A stretch of 64,000 nucleotides of DNA from NCBI GenBank assembly GCA_002238825.1, contig MPNC01000002.1, positions 239,180 through 303,179 on the forward strand, in the 5' to 3' direction. Position numbers and translations under genes: made by a program. This document shows positions 32,913 through 41,772 of the stretch, piece by piece (position 1 is the stretch's first letter; the number at the start of each line of letters is the position of its first letter). Source of the stretch: SAR202 cluster bacterium bin87 (GTDB lineage: Bacteria; Chloroflexota; Dehalococcoidia; Lucifugimonadales; UBA3495). The notes under the pieces were generated by a model. That model was given only the letters and a program-made list of their open reading frames with translations, ran no database searches and had not been told where the DNA came from.

Positions 32913-33004
32913 AGAGCGGCGACCTCCCGGCGATGTTGTTTGTGTAGGCAATGGCAGTAATTTACCACAAAGGGGGCCACTGAAATCCCGGGAGTGGCCG
33001 CACC

Positions 33005-33036
33005 AAAAAAGGGACCGATCCGCGTGGGATCGGTCC
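33005..33036 (-). terminator. Intrinsic terminator
   Basis: On the minus strand a perfect 10-bp stem GGACCGATCC/GGATCGGTCC with a 5-nt loop is followed by six Ts. It ends the transcript of the gene at 33078-33665, 42 bases after its stop. Confidence 0.88.
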
Positions 33037-33077
33037 TTGGATCGGCCCGTTGGGGGACCGCTGCACATCCTCGGAGA

Positions 33078-33665
33078 TTAGCTATCGCTATCACCATCGC
33101 CATGATGCCCGTGGCGACCACCGGAATGTTTGTGCGAAACGGTGGGCAGGGAATCAGGGCGGTCGTCGTGCCAATCGGACAAATCATCCGACTCATCCTG
33201 GGTGAGTTTTTCGGCTTCCACCAACTTGGCGAGCCGGGTGTCGACTTTGTCGGTGTCCGAGGTGCCGGCCAGTCGGATCGCTATCGCTCCGGAGTTGCTG
33301 GGTCGCTCGTCGAACCAGGTGTTGGCCGCGTCCGCCTGGTCTTGCGTCAGGGTCTCGTCCGTCACCAACGCCGTCATGCGTTCCTCGAATTTGGTGTTGG
33401 CCTGTTCGTCGAGGGATGTCGCGAAAGCGCTGTCGAGTTCGGCGCGCGTTTTCCCGAGGAGTTCAGCCACCCGGTTGAGTACTGTGTCGTTGTTCCCGAA
33501 GTGTCCGCCGCCGCGCTGATCCGAGTGGCCTCCGCGCTTGAGGATATCGGTGGGATCGCTGCCCGAGGCGAACACGCTGCCGAACGTAAGCCCGACCGCC
33601 AGCAAGGCGACCGACGCGGCAACCACGAACCATCGCTTCCTTATCCCTGTGATCCTGTTGATCAT
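33078..33665 (-). CDS. Secreted helical protein with His-rich tail
   Basis: A 195-residue protein with an N-terminal basic stretch and hydrophobic segment (residues about 12-33, ending 'GSVFAS'), so exported or anchored. The mature part has two related helical units with 'LTQDQADAANTWFDERPSN' and 'LTQDESDDLSDWHDDRPDS', in the style of YckD/DUF2680-type repeats. The last 19 residues are rich in His, Gly and Asp and may bind metal. It is 92 bases after the histidine kinase gene, on the same strand, and followed by a strong terminator, so probably the last gene of the regulatory operon, a layout like CpxP with CpxRA. Confidence 0.75.
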   Translation of the reverse strand: MINRITGIRKRWFVVAASVALLAVGLTFGSVFASGSDPTDILKRGGHSDQRGGGHFGNNDTVLNRVAELLGKTRAELDSAFATSLDEQANTKFEERMTALVTDETLTQDQADAANTWFDERPSNSGAIAIRLAGTSDTDKVDTRLAKLVEAEKLTQDESDDLSDWHDDRPDSLPTVSHKHSGGRHGHHGDGDSDS

Positions 33666-33757
33666 TTTGACCTCCGTTGCCGCCGATGTGGTGTCGTTTG
33701 CGCCCGTGGGCTGGCGGCCATGTGTCAGCAGATTAGTTGAACAACATTTAGAAATTG

Positions 33758-35206
33758 TTAACGTTCGGTAATTGGCAGATCGAACCCGAACCGGCTGCCC
33801 GATCCCTCCTCGCTCTCCGCCCAGATGGTCCCGCCGTGCGCTTCCACCAGCTGCCGGGCGATGGTCAGGCCCAGGCCCGACCCCCCGGTGGTTCTTTCCC
33901 GGGAGGGATCCGCCCGATACAAACGGTCGAACACATGGGGCAGCGCGTCTGGCGGTATCCCAACCCCGGTGTCCGTTACTTCCACCCTGACCAAGTCTCC
34001 CATACGGCTGGCCGCCACCGTCACGCTGCCTCCGGGCGGGGTGTGTCGAACGGCATTCTCCACCAGGTTGGTCAGCACCTGCTCCATCCGGACCCGGTCG
34101 ACGTGCAGTATCGGCAATGTCTCCGCGATTTCCGTCTCCAACTGGACCGATTCGGCTTCGGCCCGCGGTCTGAAGGAGGTTGCAACTCTTTCGGCGATTT
34201 CCCCGAGGTCGGTGGCCTCGATCGCCAGCCGCAACTCCCGGGACTCCGTGTCGGCCAGCAGCCTCAGGTCGTCCACCAGGCGGTTCAGATGCAGAGCCTG
34301 TTGGTGCACCGTATCCAGCGTCGCCGCGTCGGGTTCCAACAGACCGTCCTGCAAAGCTTCGATATGTCCCTGGATGTTGGACAACGGCGTGCGCAGTTCG
34401 TGAGCCACATCGGACACCATGGCGCGCCGCTGCCGCTCTGATTCTTCCAGTGCGTCGGCCATCGAGTTGAAAGTTCTGCCCAGTTCCGCTATCTCGTCGT
34501 TGCCTTTCACGTCGGCGCGGCTGGCTAGGTTCCCGCTCCCCAGTCCCCGGGCTGCAGCGGCCAGATTGCTGATCGACGCCAGCATCCGCCGCGACATCAA
34601 GACCACCAGCAGGATCCCCGCGGCGCCGGCCAGCAAACCCGCGATCGTCAGCGTCCTGGTGACGGCTTCGGCAAATCGGGCCAACGGTGGCTCGACGCCG
34701 GGGAGCGGGCCGGCCTCAGGACCCAGGCGCAGCGGGTGGACGAAGCCTCCGCGGCCTCGTTCCGCCACCGCCACCGAACCGATTTGCGATCCGCCGGCGA
34801 CTACGGGAACGAAATACTCAGGAGGTACGGGGTGGTCACGATGGTCCAGGTGGTCGAAGAGTGACCTGCCGGGTCCATCTCGGTTCCCACGACGGTCGTT
34901 GCGGCGGGTGCTGTCGGCGACCACCCGGCCTTCGGCGTCCAGCACGATGATGTCTCGTTCGGCCTGAAAACTGGTCCGGCGAACGAAGTTCTGCGCGCCT
35001 TCCCAGCTACCGTTGGTTTCATAGAATTCCGCCAGTGCGACCACGATCCGGTTGGCACGCACCAGGTCCTGCTCGGACTGGACACGGGACACCTCCCGCT
35101 CCGCCACCTTTCCGGTAAACAGGGCAACCGACCCCAGCGCCAGCGCGAGGATGACGGCGAACACCAGCGCCAGGCGCCACCGCAGGCCGAAACGCCATCT
35201 AGGCAT
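33758..35206 (-). CDS. Sensor histidine kinase
   Basis: A 482-residue membrane kinase. Transmembrane helix about 11-31, external sensor domain about 32-185, second helix about 190-212, HAMP domain ('[20 protein letters not shown]'), H-box '[14 protein letters not shown]', N-box '[12 protein letters not shown]', G1 'DTGVGIPPD', G2 '[10 protein letters not shown]'. The sensor domain contains a cluster '[10 protein letters not shown]' (His119, 122, 125) that could bind a metal. It overlaps the response regulator gene by 8 bases and is followed by the secreted His-tailed protein. Ligand unknown; metal sensing is inference. Confidence 0.95.
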   Translation of the reverse strand: MPRWRFGLRWRLALVFAVILALALGSVALFTGKVAEREVSRVQSEQDLVRANRIVVALAEFYETNGSWEGAQNFVRRTSFQAERDIIVLDAEGRVVADSTRRNDRRGNRDGPGRSLFDHLDHRDHPVPPEYFVPVVAGGSQIGSVAVAERGRGGFVHPLRLGPEAGPLPGVEPPLARFAEAVTRTLTIAGLLAGAAGILLVVLMSRRMLASISNLAAAARGLGSGNLASRADVKGNDEIAELGRTFNSMADALEESERQRRAMVSDVAHELRTPLSNIQGHIEALQDGLLEPDAATLDTVHQQALHLNRLVDDLRLLADTESRELRLAIEATDLGEIAERVATSFRPRAEAESVQLETEIAETLPILHVDRVRMEQVLTNLVENAVRHTPPGGSVTVAASRMGDLVRVEVTDTGVGIPPDALPHVFDRLYRADPSRERTTGGSGLGLTIARQLVEAHGGTIWAESEEGSGSRFGFDLPITER

Positions 35207-35885
35207 CGCCGAACCGGTAGCCTACGCCGTGGACAGTCTGGACGTAGCGCGGTTTCCGCACGTCGGGCTCGATCTTGCGACGCAGATTCGCGATGTGCAC
35301 GTCCACCGTCCGGTCGTACCCGTCAAAGTCGTAGCCGAACACGCCTTCGATGATCTGGTCGCGGGAGAAGGGCCGGCCCGGTTGGGTCGCCAGCATGGCA
35401 AGCAGCCGGAACTCCGTCGGGGTCAGCGACGGCCTCTCATCGCCTCGAATTACCGTCTGCTTCCGGAAGTCGATGGCGATGCCATCATATTCGACGAAAG
35501 AAGGATCCAACGCAGACTGTCGCGAGGTGCGTCGCAGGACCGCACGCACCCGGGCGGCCAGTTCCCGGGGGCTGAACGGCTTTACGATGTAATCATCGGC
35601 GCCCAGATCCAGTCCGGCCAGGCGGTCGTCCTCGTCGACGCGCGCCGTGGCCATGATGATGGGCACGTCGGATTCCTGGCGCAGGGCACGGCAGACGCTC
35701 ATGCCGTCCAGCTTGGGCAGCATGAGGTCCAGGACGATCAGGTCAGGGTTGTCGGCGCGGGCCGCGTTCAGCCCGGACACGCCGTCTCCCGCGGTGGTCA
35801 CGCTGTGGCCGTCGCGTTCGAGGTACAACCTGACAATCCGCGCGATGCCCGGATCGTCTTCGATCACCAGTATGTCGTTAGCCAT
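35199..35885 (-). CDS. OmpR family response regulator
   Basis: A 228-residue regulator. Receiver domain about 1-120 with acidic pair 'VIEDD', phosphoacceptor Asp in '[13 protein letters not shown]', Thr/Ala switch 'IMATAR' and Lys in 'DYIVKPF'. The winged-helix DNA-binding domain (about 130-228) has '[13 protein letters not shown]' and '[17 protein letters not shown]' and ends '[11 protein letters not shown]'. First gene of the operon RR-HK-secreted protein; the stop overlaps the kinase start by 8 bases. Confidence 0.96.
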   Translation of the reverse strand: MANDILVIEDDPGIARIVRLYLERDGHSVTTAGDGVSGLNAARADNPDLIVLDLMLPKLDGMSVCRALRQESDVPIIMATARVDEDDRLAGLDLGADDYIVKPFSPRELAARVRAVLRRTSRQSALDPSFVEYDGIAIDFRKQTVIRGDERPSLTPTEFRLLAMLATQPGRPFSRDQIIEGVFGYDFDGYDRTVDVHIANLRRKIEPDVRKPRYVQTVHGVGYRFGDA

Positions 35886-36201
35886 GTTGAACGCGGGTAC
35901 GTCGTCGGGGATTGGATTGGATCAGGATTGGACTTGCGCAGTTGGGCAGCAAAACAACCGTCATTCCTGCTTCCGCAGGAATCCATAGACTTTACGGTAA
36001 ACGAACCGGGGACACCGTTAACGATTTCGGCCACTGAATGCGCGCTAAAGCGGGCATGACGGGTTTGTAATTTTAAGTGCGTAACTCCTGACAGGATAAA
36101 GACGGCGACCCGTTTCAGGCAAACGTCGACGTCATGGGCCGTTGCCGGCGGACGGGAAACTCACCACGCGCCACGTTCCCACATCCTGAAATGTTCAACC
36201 G
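35886..36201. other. 316-bp intergenic region containing a REP-like element
   Basis: This gap lies upstream of the response regulator gene and downstream of the NuoF-like gene. Apart from the element at 35957-36064 it has no gene-like frame. It must contain the promoter for the two-component operon. Confidence 0.5.
35957..36064. repeat. REP-pair/MITE-like element with inverted ends
   Basis: The left end reads ACCGTCATTCCTGC with its own hairpin CCTGCTTCCGCAGG; the right end, read inverted, is ACCCGTCATGCCCGC with hairpin GCCCGC-TTTA-GCGCGC. The two ends match over about 20 bases with a few differences. The pattern CGTCATTCC-GC...GC-GGAAT is a widespread bacterial intergenic palindrome. No transposase is nearby. 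Confidence 0.65.
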
Positions 36202-37818
36202 CTACCGGCTGGGCGTTATGCCCAGAGCATCCCCGTAAAAATGCAGCAGGCTGGTCACCGGGTTGCCGGCCATCTGCCCCAGGCCACACAGAGACGCCGC
36301 TCCAACGATTTCGGCCAGATCCTGAAGGTCCTGCACGTCCGACCCTTTGCCGTCACCGGCAGCAATGCGTCCCAATGCCTCGGCGATCCGGGGAGTGCCC
36401 TCGCGGCAGGGGGTGCACTTCCCGCAGGATTCTGCGGCGTTGTACCGGCTCAACCGCGCGGCCACTTCCGCCGGAGAAGCCCGATCGTCGAAGACGGTAA
36501 TACCCCCGGCGCCCATCACCACCCCGCTGGGGTGCAGCATACCGGGACGCAGGGGAACATCCAACTCGCTGGCCGGCAGCAGCCCACTGGACGGACCGCC
36601 CACCGCGGCAAACCCTATCTCTCGCCCTTCGGACACGCCTCCGCCTACAAGGTCGATCACCTGCCGGACCGTGGTGCCCATGGGCACTTCAGCGAGACCC
36701 GGACGCTGCACCGCTCCACTCAACGACACTAGCCGCGTCCCTCTCGCTTCGATGAGACCGACTGACGCGAACCGGCGCACACCGCCGAGCAAAATTGCGG
36801 GCAGGTTGGCCACGGTTTCCGCGTTGTTGATGACGGTGGGTTCGCCATACAGACCGGCATCGGTCGGGAACGGCGGACGCAGGCGCGGTTCCCGCCGGCG
36901 ACCCTCCACCGTGTTGAGCAGCGTGGTTTCCTCACCGCAAACGTAACCGCCCGCGCCGCGACGCACGGTGACCGCGCAATCAAAGCCGCTGCCCAGCACG
37001 TCGTCACCGACCAGCCCGGCGGTTCGCGCAACTTCGAGCGCCGCCGTCATGCGATCCGCGGAGAGATCCGCCTCGGCGTTGATGTAGATAACCACGTTGC
37101 CGGCGCCGGCAGCATAGGCCGCGATCAGTGCCCCTTCAATGATGCGGTGCGGATTACCCTCCATCAGATGCCGGTCTTTGAAGACGCCGGGCTCGCCCTC
37201 TTCCGCGTTGACCACCAGGTGTCGCCGGGCCGACTCGACCCGCCGCGCCGCCTGCCACTTGCGGGCCGCCGGGAAGTAGGCCCCGCCGCGGCCCAGGAGA
37301 CCTGCATCCAGCGCCAGCGCGATAACCGAGTCCGGGCTCATGGAAAGGGCGTCTGCCAGACCCAGGTAACCCTGCCCCGCCAGGTATTCGTCAAGGGAAA
37401 CCGGGTCAACACTGCCGATGCCCTCCATCAGGGCGACGTGCTGAGCCGAGAAAAATGCTTCCAGCTCGATCTGGGGACGCGCATGCTCGGGCGCGCCGCC
37501 GTTTGCAGCAGCAACAATCTGTGAGAAATCCCCGTCACTTGCTACGCGGTCGAAGAACCGTGCCGTGCCGTCCGTCAGCTCCACAACCACCTGCGTCGCC
37601 GCGAAACATGCTCCGTCGCAGCCGGCCGCCACTACGGACACGTCGCCGCGGTCCTGGAACAAGTTCGCCAAGCGTCGGTGGACGTCGCCCGCGCCAACCG
37701 CCTGGCTGCAGTGACCCCACTGCACGACCACCCGGGTGACGTTGGACTGCGCCGCGCTCAGTTCAACCGCAGCGTCACGCAAAATTTGCCAGGCTGGCCG
37801 GCAATCGGACGAAGTCAT
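36202..37818 (-). CDS. NuoF-like NADH-binding diaphorase subunit
   Basis: A 538-residue flavoprotein. Residues about 1-105 are a thioredoxin-like domain with remaining cysteines ('GHCSQAV', 'AGCDGACF'). Then 'GLLGRGGAYFPAARKW' is the FMN loop, 'LVVNAEEGEPGVFKDRHLME' is the family signature, 'GGYVCGEETTLLN' follows, and the C-terminal 4Fe-4S site is 'ESCGKCTPCREGT' with 'SLCGLGQMAG'. It should pass electrons between NAD(P)H and an iron-sulfur partner, as in FdsB, HoxF or NuoF. The start overlaps the NuoE-like stop by 4 bases (ATGA). No catalytic large subunit of a formate dehydrogenase, hydrogenase or complex I is nearby. Confidence 0.92.
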   Translation of the reverse strand: MTSSDCRPAWQILRDAAVELSAAQSNVTRVVVQWGHCSQAVGAGDVHRRLANLFQDRGDVSVVAAGCDGACFAATQVVVELTDGTARFFDRVASDGDFSQIVAAANGGAPEHARPQIELEAFFSAQHVALMEGIGSVDPVSLDEYLAGQGYLGLADALSMSPDSVIALALDAGLLGRGGAYFPAARKWQAARRVESARRHLVVNAEEGEPGVFKDRHLMEGNPHRIIEGALIAAYAAGAGNVVIYINAEADLSADRMTAALEVARTAGLVGDDVLGSGFDCAVTVRRGAGGYVCGEETTLLNTVEGRRREPRLRPPFPTDAGLYGEPTVINNAETVANLPAILLGGVRRFASVGLIEARGTRLVSLSGAVQRPGLAEVPMGTTVRQVIDLVGGGVSEGREIGFAAVGGPSSGLLPASELDVPLRPGMLHPSGVVMGAGGITVFDDRASPAEVAARLSRYNAAESCGKCTPCREGTPRIAEALGRIAAGDGKGSDVQDLQDLAEIVGAASLCGLGQMAGNPVTSLLHFYGDALGITPSR

Positions 37819-38324
37819 GCGTGGGCGTTCTCGATGCTGGAGGCCAGTCGCGCCGCGTCCATCCTTCCGTGCCATTTCCCGCTGATTCGAACCGCTGGAG
37901 CTAAACCGCACATGAAAGCGCAAGCGGTGGTGGTCACGTCGAACTCGTCACCGTGACCCGGCCGTCGCCGAGCCGCATTCAGGAGATCATCGCCGCCGGC
38001 TTGCCAGCAGGCCAGACCGGTGCATACGACGATGTTGCGGAGCCGGGGCGGGTCGAGATGCAATTCGGAGTAGGAGGTGGCCGCTCCATAAATCTCGGAG
38101 GCCGGCACGCGCAGGTGCCAACCGACAACCTGCAACGCCCACTCCGGCAGGTAACCGTGTTCGTGCTGCAAGAGGTGCAGCACGGGTAGAAGCTTGTCCC
38201 GGTTGCGGTCGGGAAATTGGTCTCTCAGCAGGCGGCGCAGGCTTGATTGGCGCTCCCGCCGTTCGGCGTCCGCCGTCCCGTCGCTGGCGGGGTCGACCTC
38301 ATCGCCGCGCCGGCGGCGTCCCAT
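37815..38324 (-). CDS. NuoE-like 2Fe-2S subunit
   Basis: A 169-residue protein of the NuoE/thioredoxin-like ferredoxin type. Helical N-terminus 'LLPVLHLLQHEHGYLPEWAL' then the cluster ligands 'VVCTGLACWQAGG' (C-x4-C) and 'ACAFMCGLAPAV' (C-x3-C). ATG at 38324 is preceded by AGGAGGAGA; an ATG six codons earlier lies before that site. First gene of the two-gene diaphorase operon. Confidence 0.92.
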   Translation of the reverse strand: MGRRRRGDEVDPASDGTADAERRERQSSLRRLLRDQFPDRNRDKLLPVLHLLQHEHGYLPEWALQVVGWHLRVPASEIYGAATSYSELHLDPPRLRNIVVCTGLACWQAGGDDLLNAARRRPGHGDEFDVTTTACAFMCGLAPAVRISGKWHGRMDAARLASSIENAHA

Positions 38325-38592
38325 TTCTCCTCCTGCCACCATTGCGGGATTATATCAGCCTACTGGTTGAAACACATGTGATCAACATGTAGGGTTGCAG
38401 TGTATCGGTTTGATAAAAATACTCGACCATAGGTCTACAAAGCAATGCGCTAGCGATTGACAAAATTCCGGACATTCCACGGGAGCCGCAGCGCAGTCCG
38501 TGACAGCCCGCACCCTATCGTTTCTCCGGTTTGACCCTCGTCCGGCGCGTTGCTAACATCCGCGTACCCTCTCCAAATTCCGGAGGACCGCA

Positions 38593-40536
38593 ATGCCAGT
38601 CGTATCTGTTGACATCAAAAAACGCCAGCCCTTCGCCGGTGGCATCACGTTCGGCGCAACCGGCGATTACGAGCGCATCGACGGCGTGCTCGGGTTCGCG
38701 GTAGACCCTCATAATGCGGCTAATTCCGCCATCGTTGACCTGGAATACGCTCCGGTGGACGGGGACGGATGCGTCCGGTTCGAGTCTGACTTCACCCTGG
38801 TAGCGCCACGCGACCCTTCAAAGGGCAACGGTCGCGTGATCGTCGAAATTGTCAACCGCGGCCGCCGCCGCACCATCGCGTTCTTCAATCGCGGGCCGAC
38901 GCCGGCCATAGACTCCGATGCCATTCCGGAGGGCGACGGGTTCCTGCTCCGTCACGGCTACTCCGTGCTGTCCATCGGATGGCAGTGGGACGTTTACCGC
39001 AGCAATGCGCTGATGGGCCTCGACGTTCCCGGGATCAGCATCAACGGCCAGCCGGTGACCGGGCAGGCCTGCGTGGAGATGCGGCCGACCCTGAAGGAGG
39101 CCACCCGCTTACTGGCCAACCGCGAACACAAACCTTACCCGGTGGCCGATCTTGACGACCCCAGCGCGATGCTGCTGGTGCGGGATTGGGAGGACGGTCC
39201 CGACACCATGATCCCTCGGTCTCAATGGCATTTCCCCGACCCCGATCACCTTACCCTGGAGTCCCGGTTCGAGCCGGGGAAGATCTACTACGCCATCTAC
39301 ACCGCCGCGAACCCGGTGGTGGTCGGGTGCGGGATGTTGGCCATCAGGGAGGCAGCCACCTGGTTGCGGAACCCGTCGGGTAGTGCCGCCCTCCACAATG
39401 GATTCGAGCGCGTTTACGGCCACGGCGTCTCGCAATGCGGTCGGCTGCTCCGCCACATGCTGTACCTGGGCTTGAACCGGGACCAGGATGGAAACCCGGT
39501 GTTCGACGGTTTGTTGCCCCACGTGGCCGGAGGACGGATGGGGGAATTCAACCATCGTTTCGCCCAGCCTTCGTGCCAGTCCAACCCGGGCTTCGGCCAT
39601 CAGTTCCCATTCGCGGACGACACGCAGACCGACCCGCTAACCGAGCAAACCGACGGTCTGCTACGGCGACTGCGTGAACTCGACGCCGTTCCCAGGGTCA
39701 TCTATACCGACTCCGCGGCGGAATACTGGCGCGGCGACGCGGCGCTTACTCACATTGACAGCGCGGGCGTCCTGGACCTGGACAGCGCGCCGGAAACGCG
39801 CCGGTACCTGTTCGCCGGTACGCAGCATTTGCCGGGCGCTCCCGAGCTGATGATCGGACAGGGACCCGACGGTTCCACCGGCGGGCATCCTTACAACGCG
39901 CTGGACTACATCCCGTTGCTACGGGCGGCCCTTGTCAACCTTGACCGATGGGTGACTGAAGGAGCGGAGCCGCCCCCAAGCACGCACCCGCGCCTGCAGG
40001 ACGGCACCGCGAATACCCCGGCGGAATACCTGGCGGGTTCGCCGGCGGTGCCCGACCGCAATCTTCCGGACATCAACCACCTGTGGCGCATTCGGGAAAT
40101 CGATGTAGGGCCGGATGCCAAACGCGGCATAGCCGCCTATCCAGTCAGAGAGGGTCGGGCATACCCGCAGTTGGTCCCGGCCTCGGACGCCGACGGCAAC
40201 GATCTGGCCGGCATCCGGTTGCCGGACCTCACGGTGCCGGTGGGTACGCACACCGGCTGGAACCTGCGGCATCCTGACACCGGCGCCCCCGAACAGTTGA
40301 TGTCCATGCAGGGTTCCACGCATTGGTTCCCGGCCACCGAGGAACAACGCAACGCCGCATCCGACCCGCGTCTATCCCTGGAAAAGCGATACGCCAGCCG
40401 GGAGGACTACGCCTCCAGGGTGCGGGAAGCAGCGACTAAACTGGCCGAGGACCGGTACCTCCTCGCCGAAGACATCGAGCTCGTGGTGAAATCATGCCTT
40501 GAACGGTACGATTGCGCCATGGGCGACGCCACGTAG
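38593..40536 (+). CDS. Alpha/beta hydrolase domain (Abhydrolase_10-type) protein
   Basis: A 647-residue protein with no signal peptide. 'QPFAGGITFGATGDYERIDG' at the start (read as FAGGITFGATGDYE) and the nucleophile region 'VYGHGVSQCGRLLRHML' (G-x-S-x-C-G) are typical of the alpha/beta hydrolase domain family often annotated only by domain. 'GMLAIREAATWLR' precedes it. A catalytic His may be 'GSTHWFPATEE' near the end. Substrate unknown, possibly an ester. GGAGGA precedes the ATG. Single-gene unit; the 268-bp upstream gap has a TTGACA at 38457 but no matching -10. Confidence 0.82.
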   Translation: MPVVSVDIKKRQPFAGGITFGATGDYERIDGVLGFAVDPHNAANSAIVDLEYAPVDGDGCVRFESDFTLVAPRDPSKGNGRVIVEIVNRGRRRTIAFFNRGPTPAIDSDAIPEGDGFLLRHGYSVLSIGWQWDVYRSNALMGLDVPGISINGQPVTGQACVEMRPTLKEATRLLANREHKPYPVADLDDPSAMLLVRDWEDGPDTMIPRSQWHFPDPDHLTLESRFEPGKIYYAIYTAANPVVVGCGMLAIREAATWLRNPSGSAALHNGFERVYGHGVSQCGRLLRHMLYLGLNRDQDGNPVFDGLLPHVAGGRMGEFNHRFAQPSCQSNPGFGHQFPFADDTQTDPLTEQTDGLLRRLRELDAVPRVIYTDSAAEYWRGDAALTHIDSAGVLDLDSAPETRRYLFAGTQHLPGAPELMIGQGPDGSTGGHPYNALDYIPLLRAALVNLDRWVTEGAEPPPSTHPRLQDGTANTPAEYLAGSPAVPDRNLPDINHLWRIREIDVGPDAKRGIAAYPVREGRAYPQLVPASDADGNDLAGIRLPDLTVPVGTHTGWNLRHPDTGAPEQLMSMQGSTHWFPATEEQRNAASDPRLSLEKRYASREDYASRVREAATKLAEDRYLLAEDIELVVKSCLERYDCAMGDAT

Positions 40537-40829
40537 CAGCGAGAATATCTCTGGCGAGGATTGAACAGGGCCCATTCCTGCCTGGATCGCCCTGGAACGC
40601 CACCAAAACCGCGAAACGCATGCGCATCGTATTCCCAGGGACGGCGAAATTGGCAAAGCGACTCCCCGCCGTTGTCTGGGTGGGAGCATCTATCGAGATT
40701 ATGCTTGCGCTATAGCGTTGCGCTCATAGAAAATCAAGGTGTCCGGCCCATCAGTACCTGCGATTGGAATCGAGAAATATGTCGCGAGATGACTGACCGG
40801 ACTCTCCCAACCTATGGCGAGGTAGAGAT

Positions 40830-41639
40830 ATGACGGTTCAACGCAATAACGGCGTGATCACGGTAGTAGTGCACGGCGCCACGGGCAGAATGGGGGCGGA
40901 AACAGTCCGCGCGGTTTCAGCGGCGGACGACGTCGCTCTGGTGGGCGCTACCTGCAACACTCCGCGAGGCGACGTGCTGGCGACGCCGGCTGGCGAGGTC
41001 CCACTATCGACCGACCTGGCCTCGTTGTTGGATGCTACGGAGCCCCAGGTGATGGTCGAGTTCACCCACGCCGAGGCCTGCATGGCTGCGGCGCCATTGG
41101 CCGCCAGCCGCGGGATCCACATGGTGCTCGGTGCCAGCGGCCTCAACGCCGACCAACTGCAGACTCTGGACACCATGAGCCGCGAACATGGCATCGGTGT
41201 AATCGTCGCTCCGAACTTCGCCCTCGGGGCCGTCGTGCTGAAGAAACTGGCAGAGCAGGCGGCCGCGTTCTTCGATTATGTCGATGTGGTGGAAGCCCAT
41301 CACGAGATGAAAATCGACGCGCCCTCCGGATTTTCCCTGGCCATCGCCCGCGGTGTTCGGGACTCCCGGGGCAGCGACTTCGAACGCAACGAGACCACCG
41401 TGCATCACCTGCCGGAAACTCGAGGCGGTGACGTCGGCGGGGTGGGCATCCACAGCCTCCGGCTTCCCGGTCGCAGCGCTCACCACGAAGTGATATTCGG
41501 CGCGGCCGGACAGACCCTCAGCATCCGACACGACACGCTGGGAAGAGACTGCTACATGCCGGGAGTGCTCCGCTGCGTGCGGGAGGTCGTTCGTCGACCC
41601 GGCCTGACGGTGGGCCTGGAAGCTGTGCTGGGCCTCTAA
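40830..41639 (+). CDS. dapB: 4-hydroxy-tetrahydrodipicolinate reductase
   Basis: A 269-residue DapB. 'VVVHGATGRMGAETVRAV' is the NAD(P) loop, 'EAHHEMKIDAPSGFSLAIA' the signature with catalytic His-His and Lys (E-x-H-H-x3-K-x-D-x-P-S-G), 'VGIHSLRLPG' follows. It reduces the product of DapA in lysine and diaminopimelate synthesis. It begins the cluster dapB-asd-dapA; GAGGT lies upstream. Confidence 0.97.
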   Translation: MTVQRNNGVITVVVHGATGRMGAETVRAVSAADDVALVGATCNTPRGDVLATPAGEVPLSTDLASLLDATEPQVMVEFTHAEACMAAAPLAASRGIHMVLGASGLNADQLQTLDTMSREHGIGVIVAPNFALGAVVLKKLAEQAAAFFDYVDVVEAHHEMKIDAPSGFSLAIARGVRDSRGSDFERNETTVHHLPETRGGDVGGVGIHSLRLPGRSAHHEVIFGAAGQTLSIRHDTLGRDCYMPGVLRCVREVVRRPGLTVGLEAVLGL

Positions 41640-41772
41640 CCTGCAGGGCGCCTCCTCCGGTTAGTGTGGACGGAAAATGAGGTTGGTTGTAACCTGATTA
41701 ATGCGGACGTTGGAGTCATATGCTCTGACGGATCTTTCCGCAATCCATATCTTCAATCACGGCGGGAACAAC

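Noticed and set aside
30891-32960. A 689-codon open frame on the plus strand
   Set aside because: It is antisense to the molybdopterin hydroxylase gene, which has clear motifs. High GC gives long false frames on the other strand; its composition (Gly, Val, His, Asp rich) is that of a shadow.
38457-38462. A TTGACA upstream of the Abhydrolase_10-type gene
   Set aside because: No -10 element at 15-19 bases downstream, so not called as a promoter.
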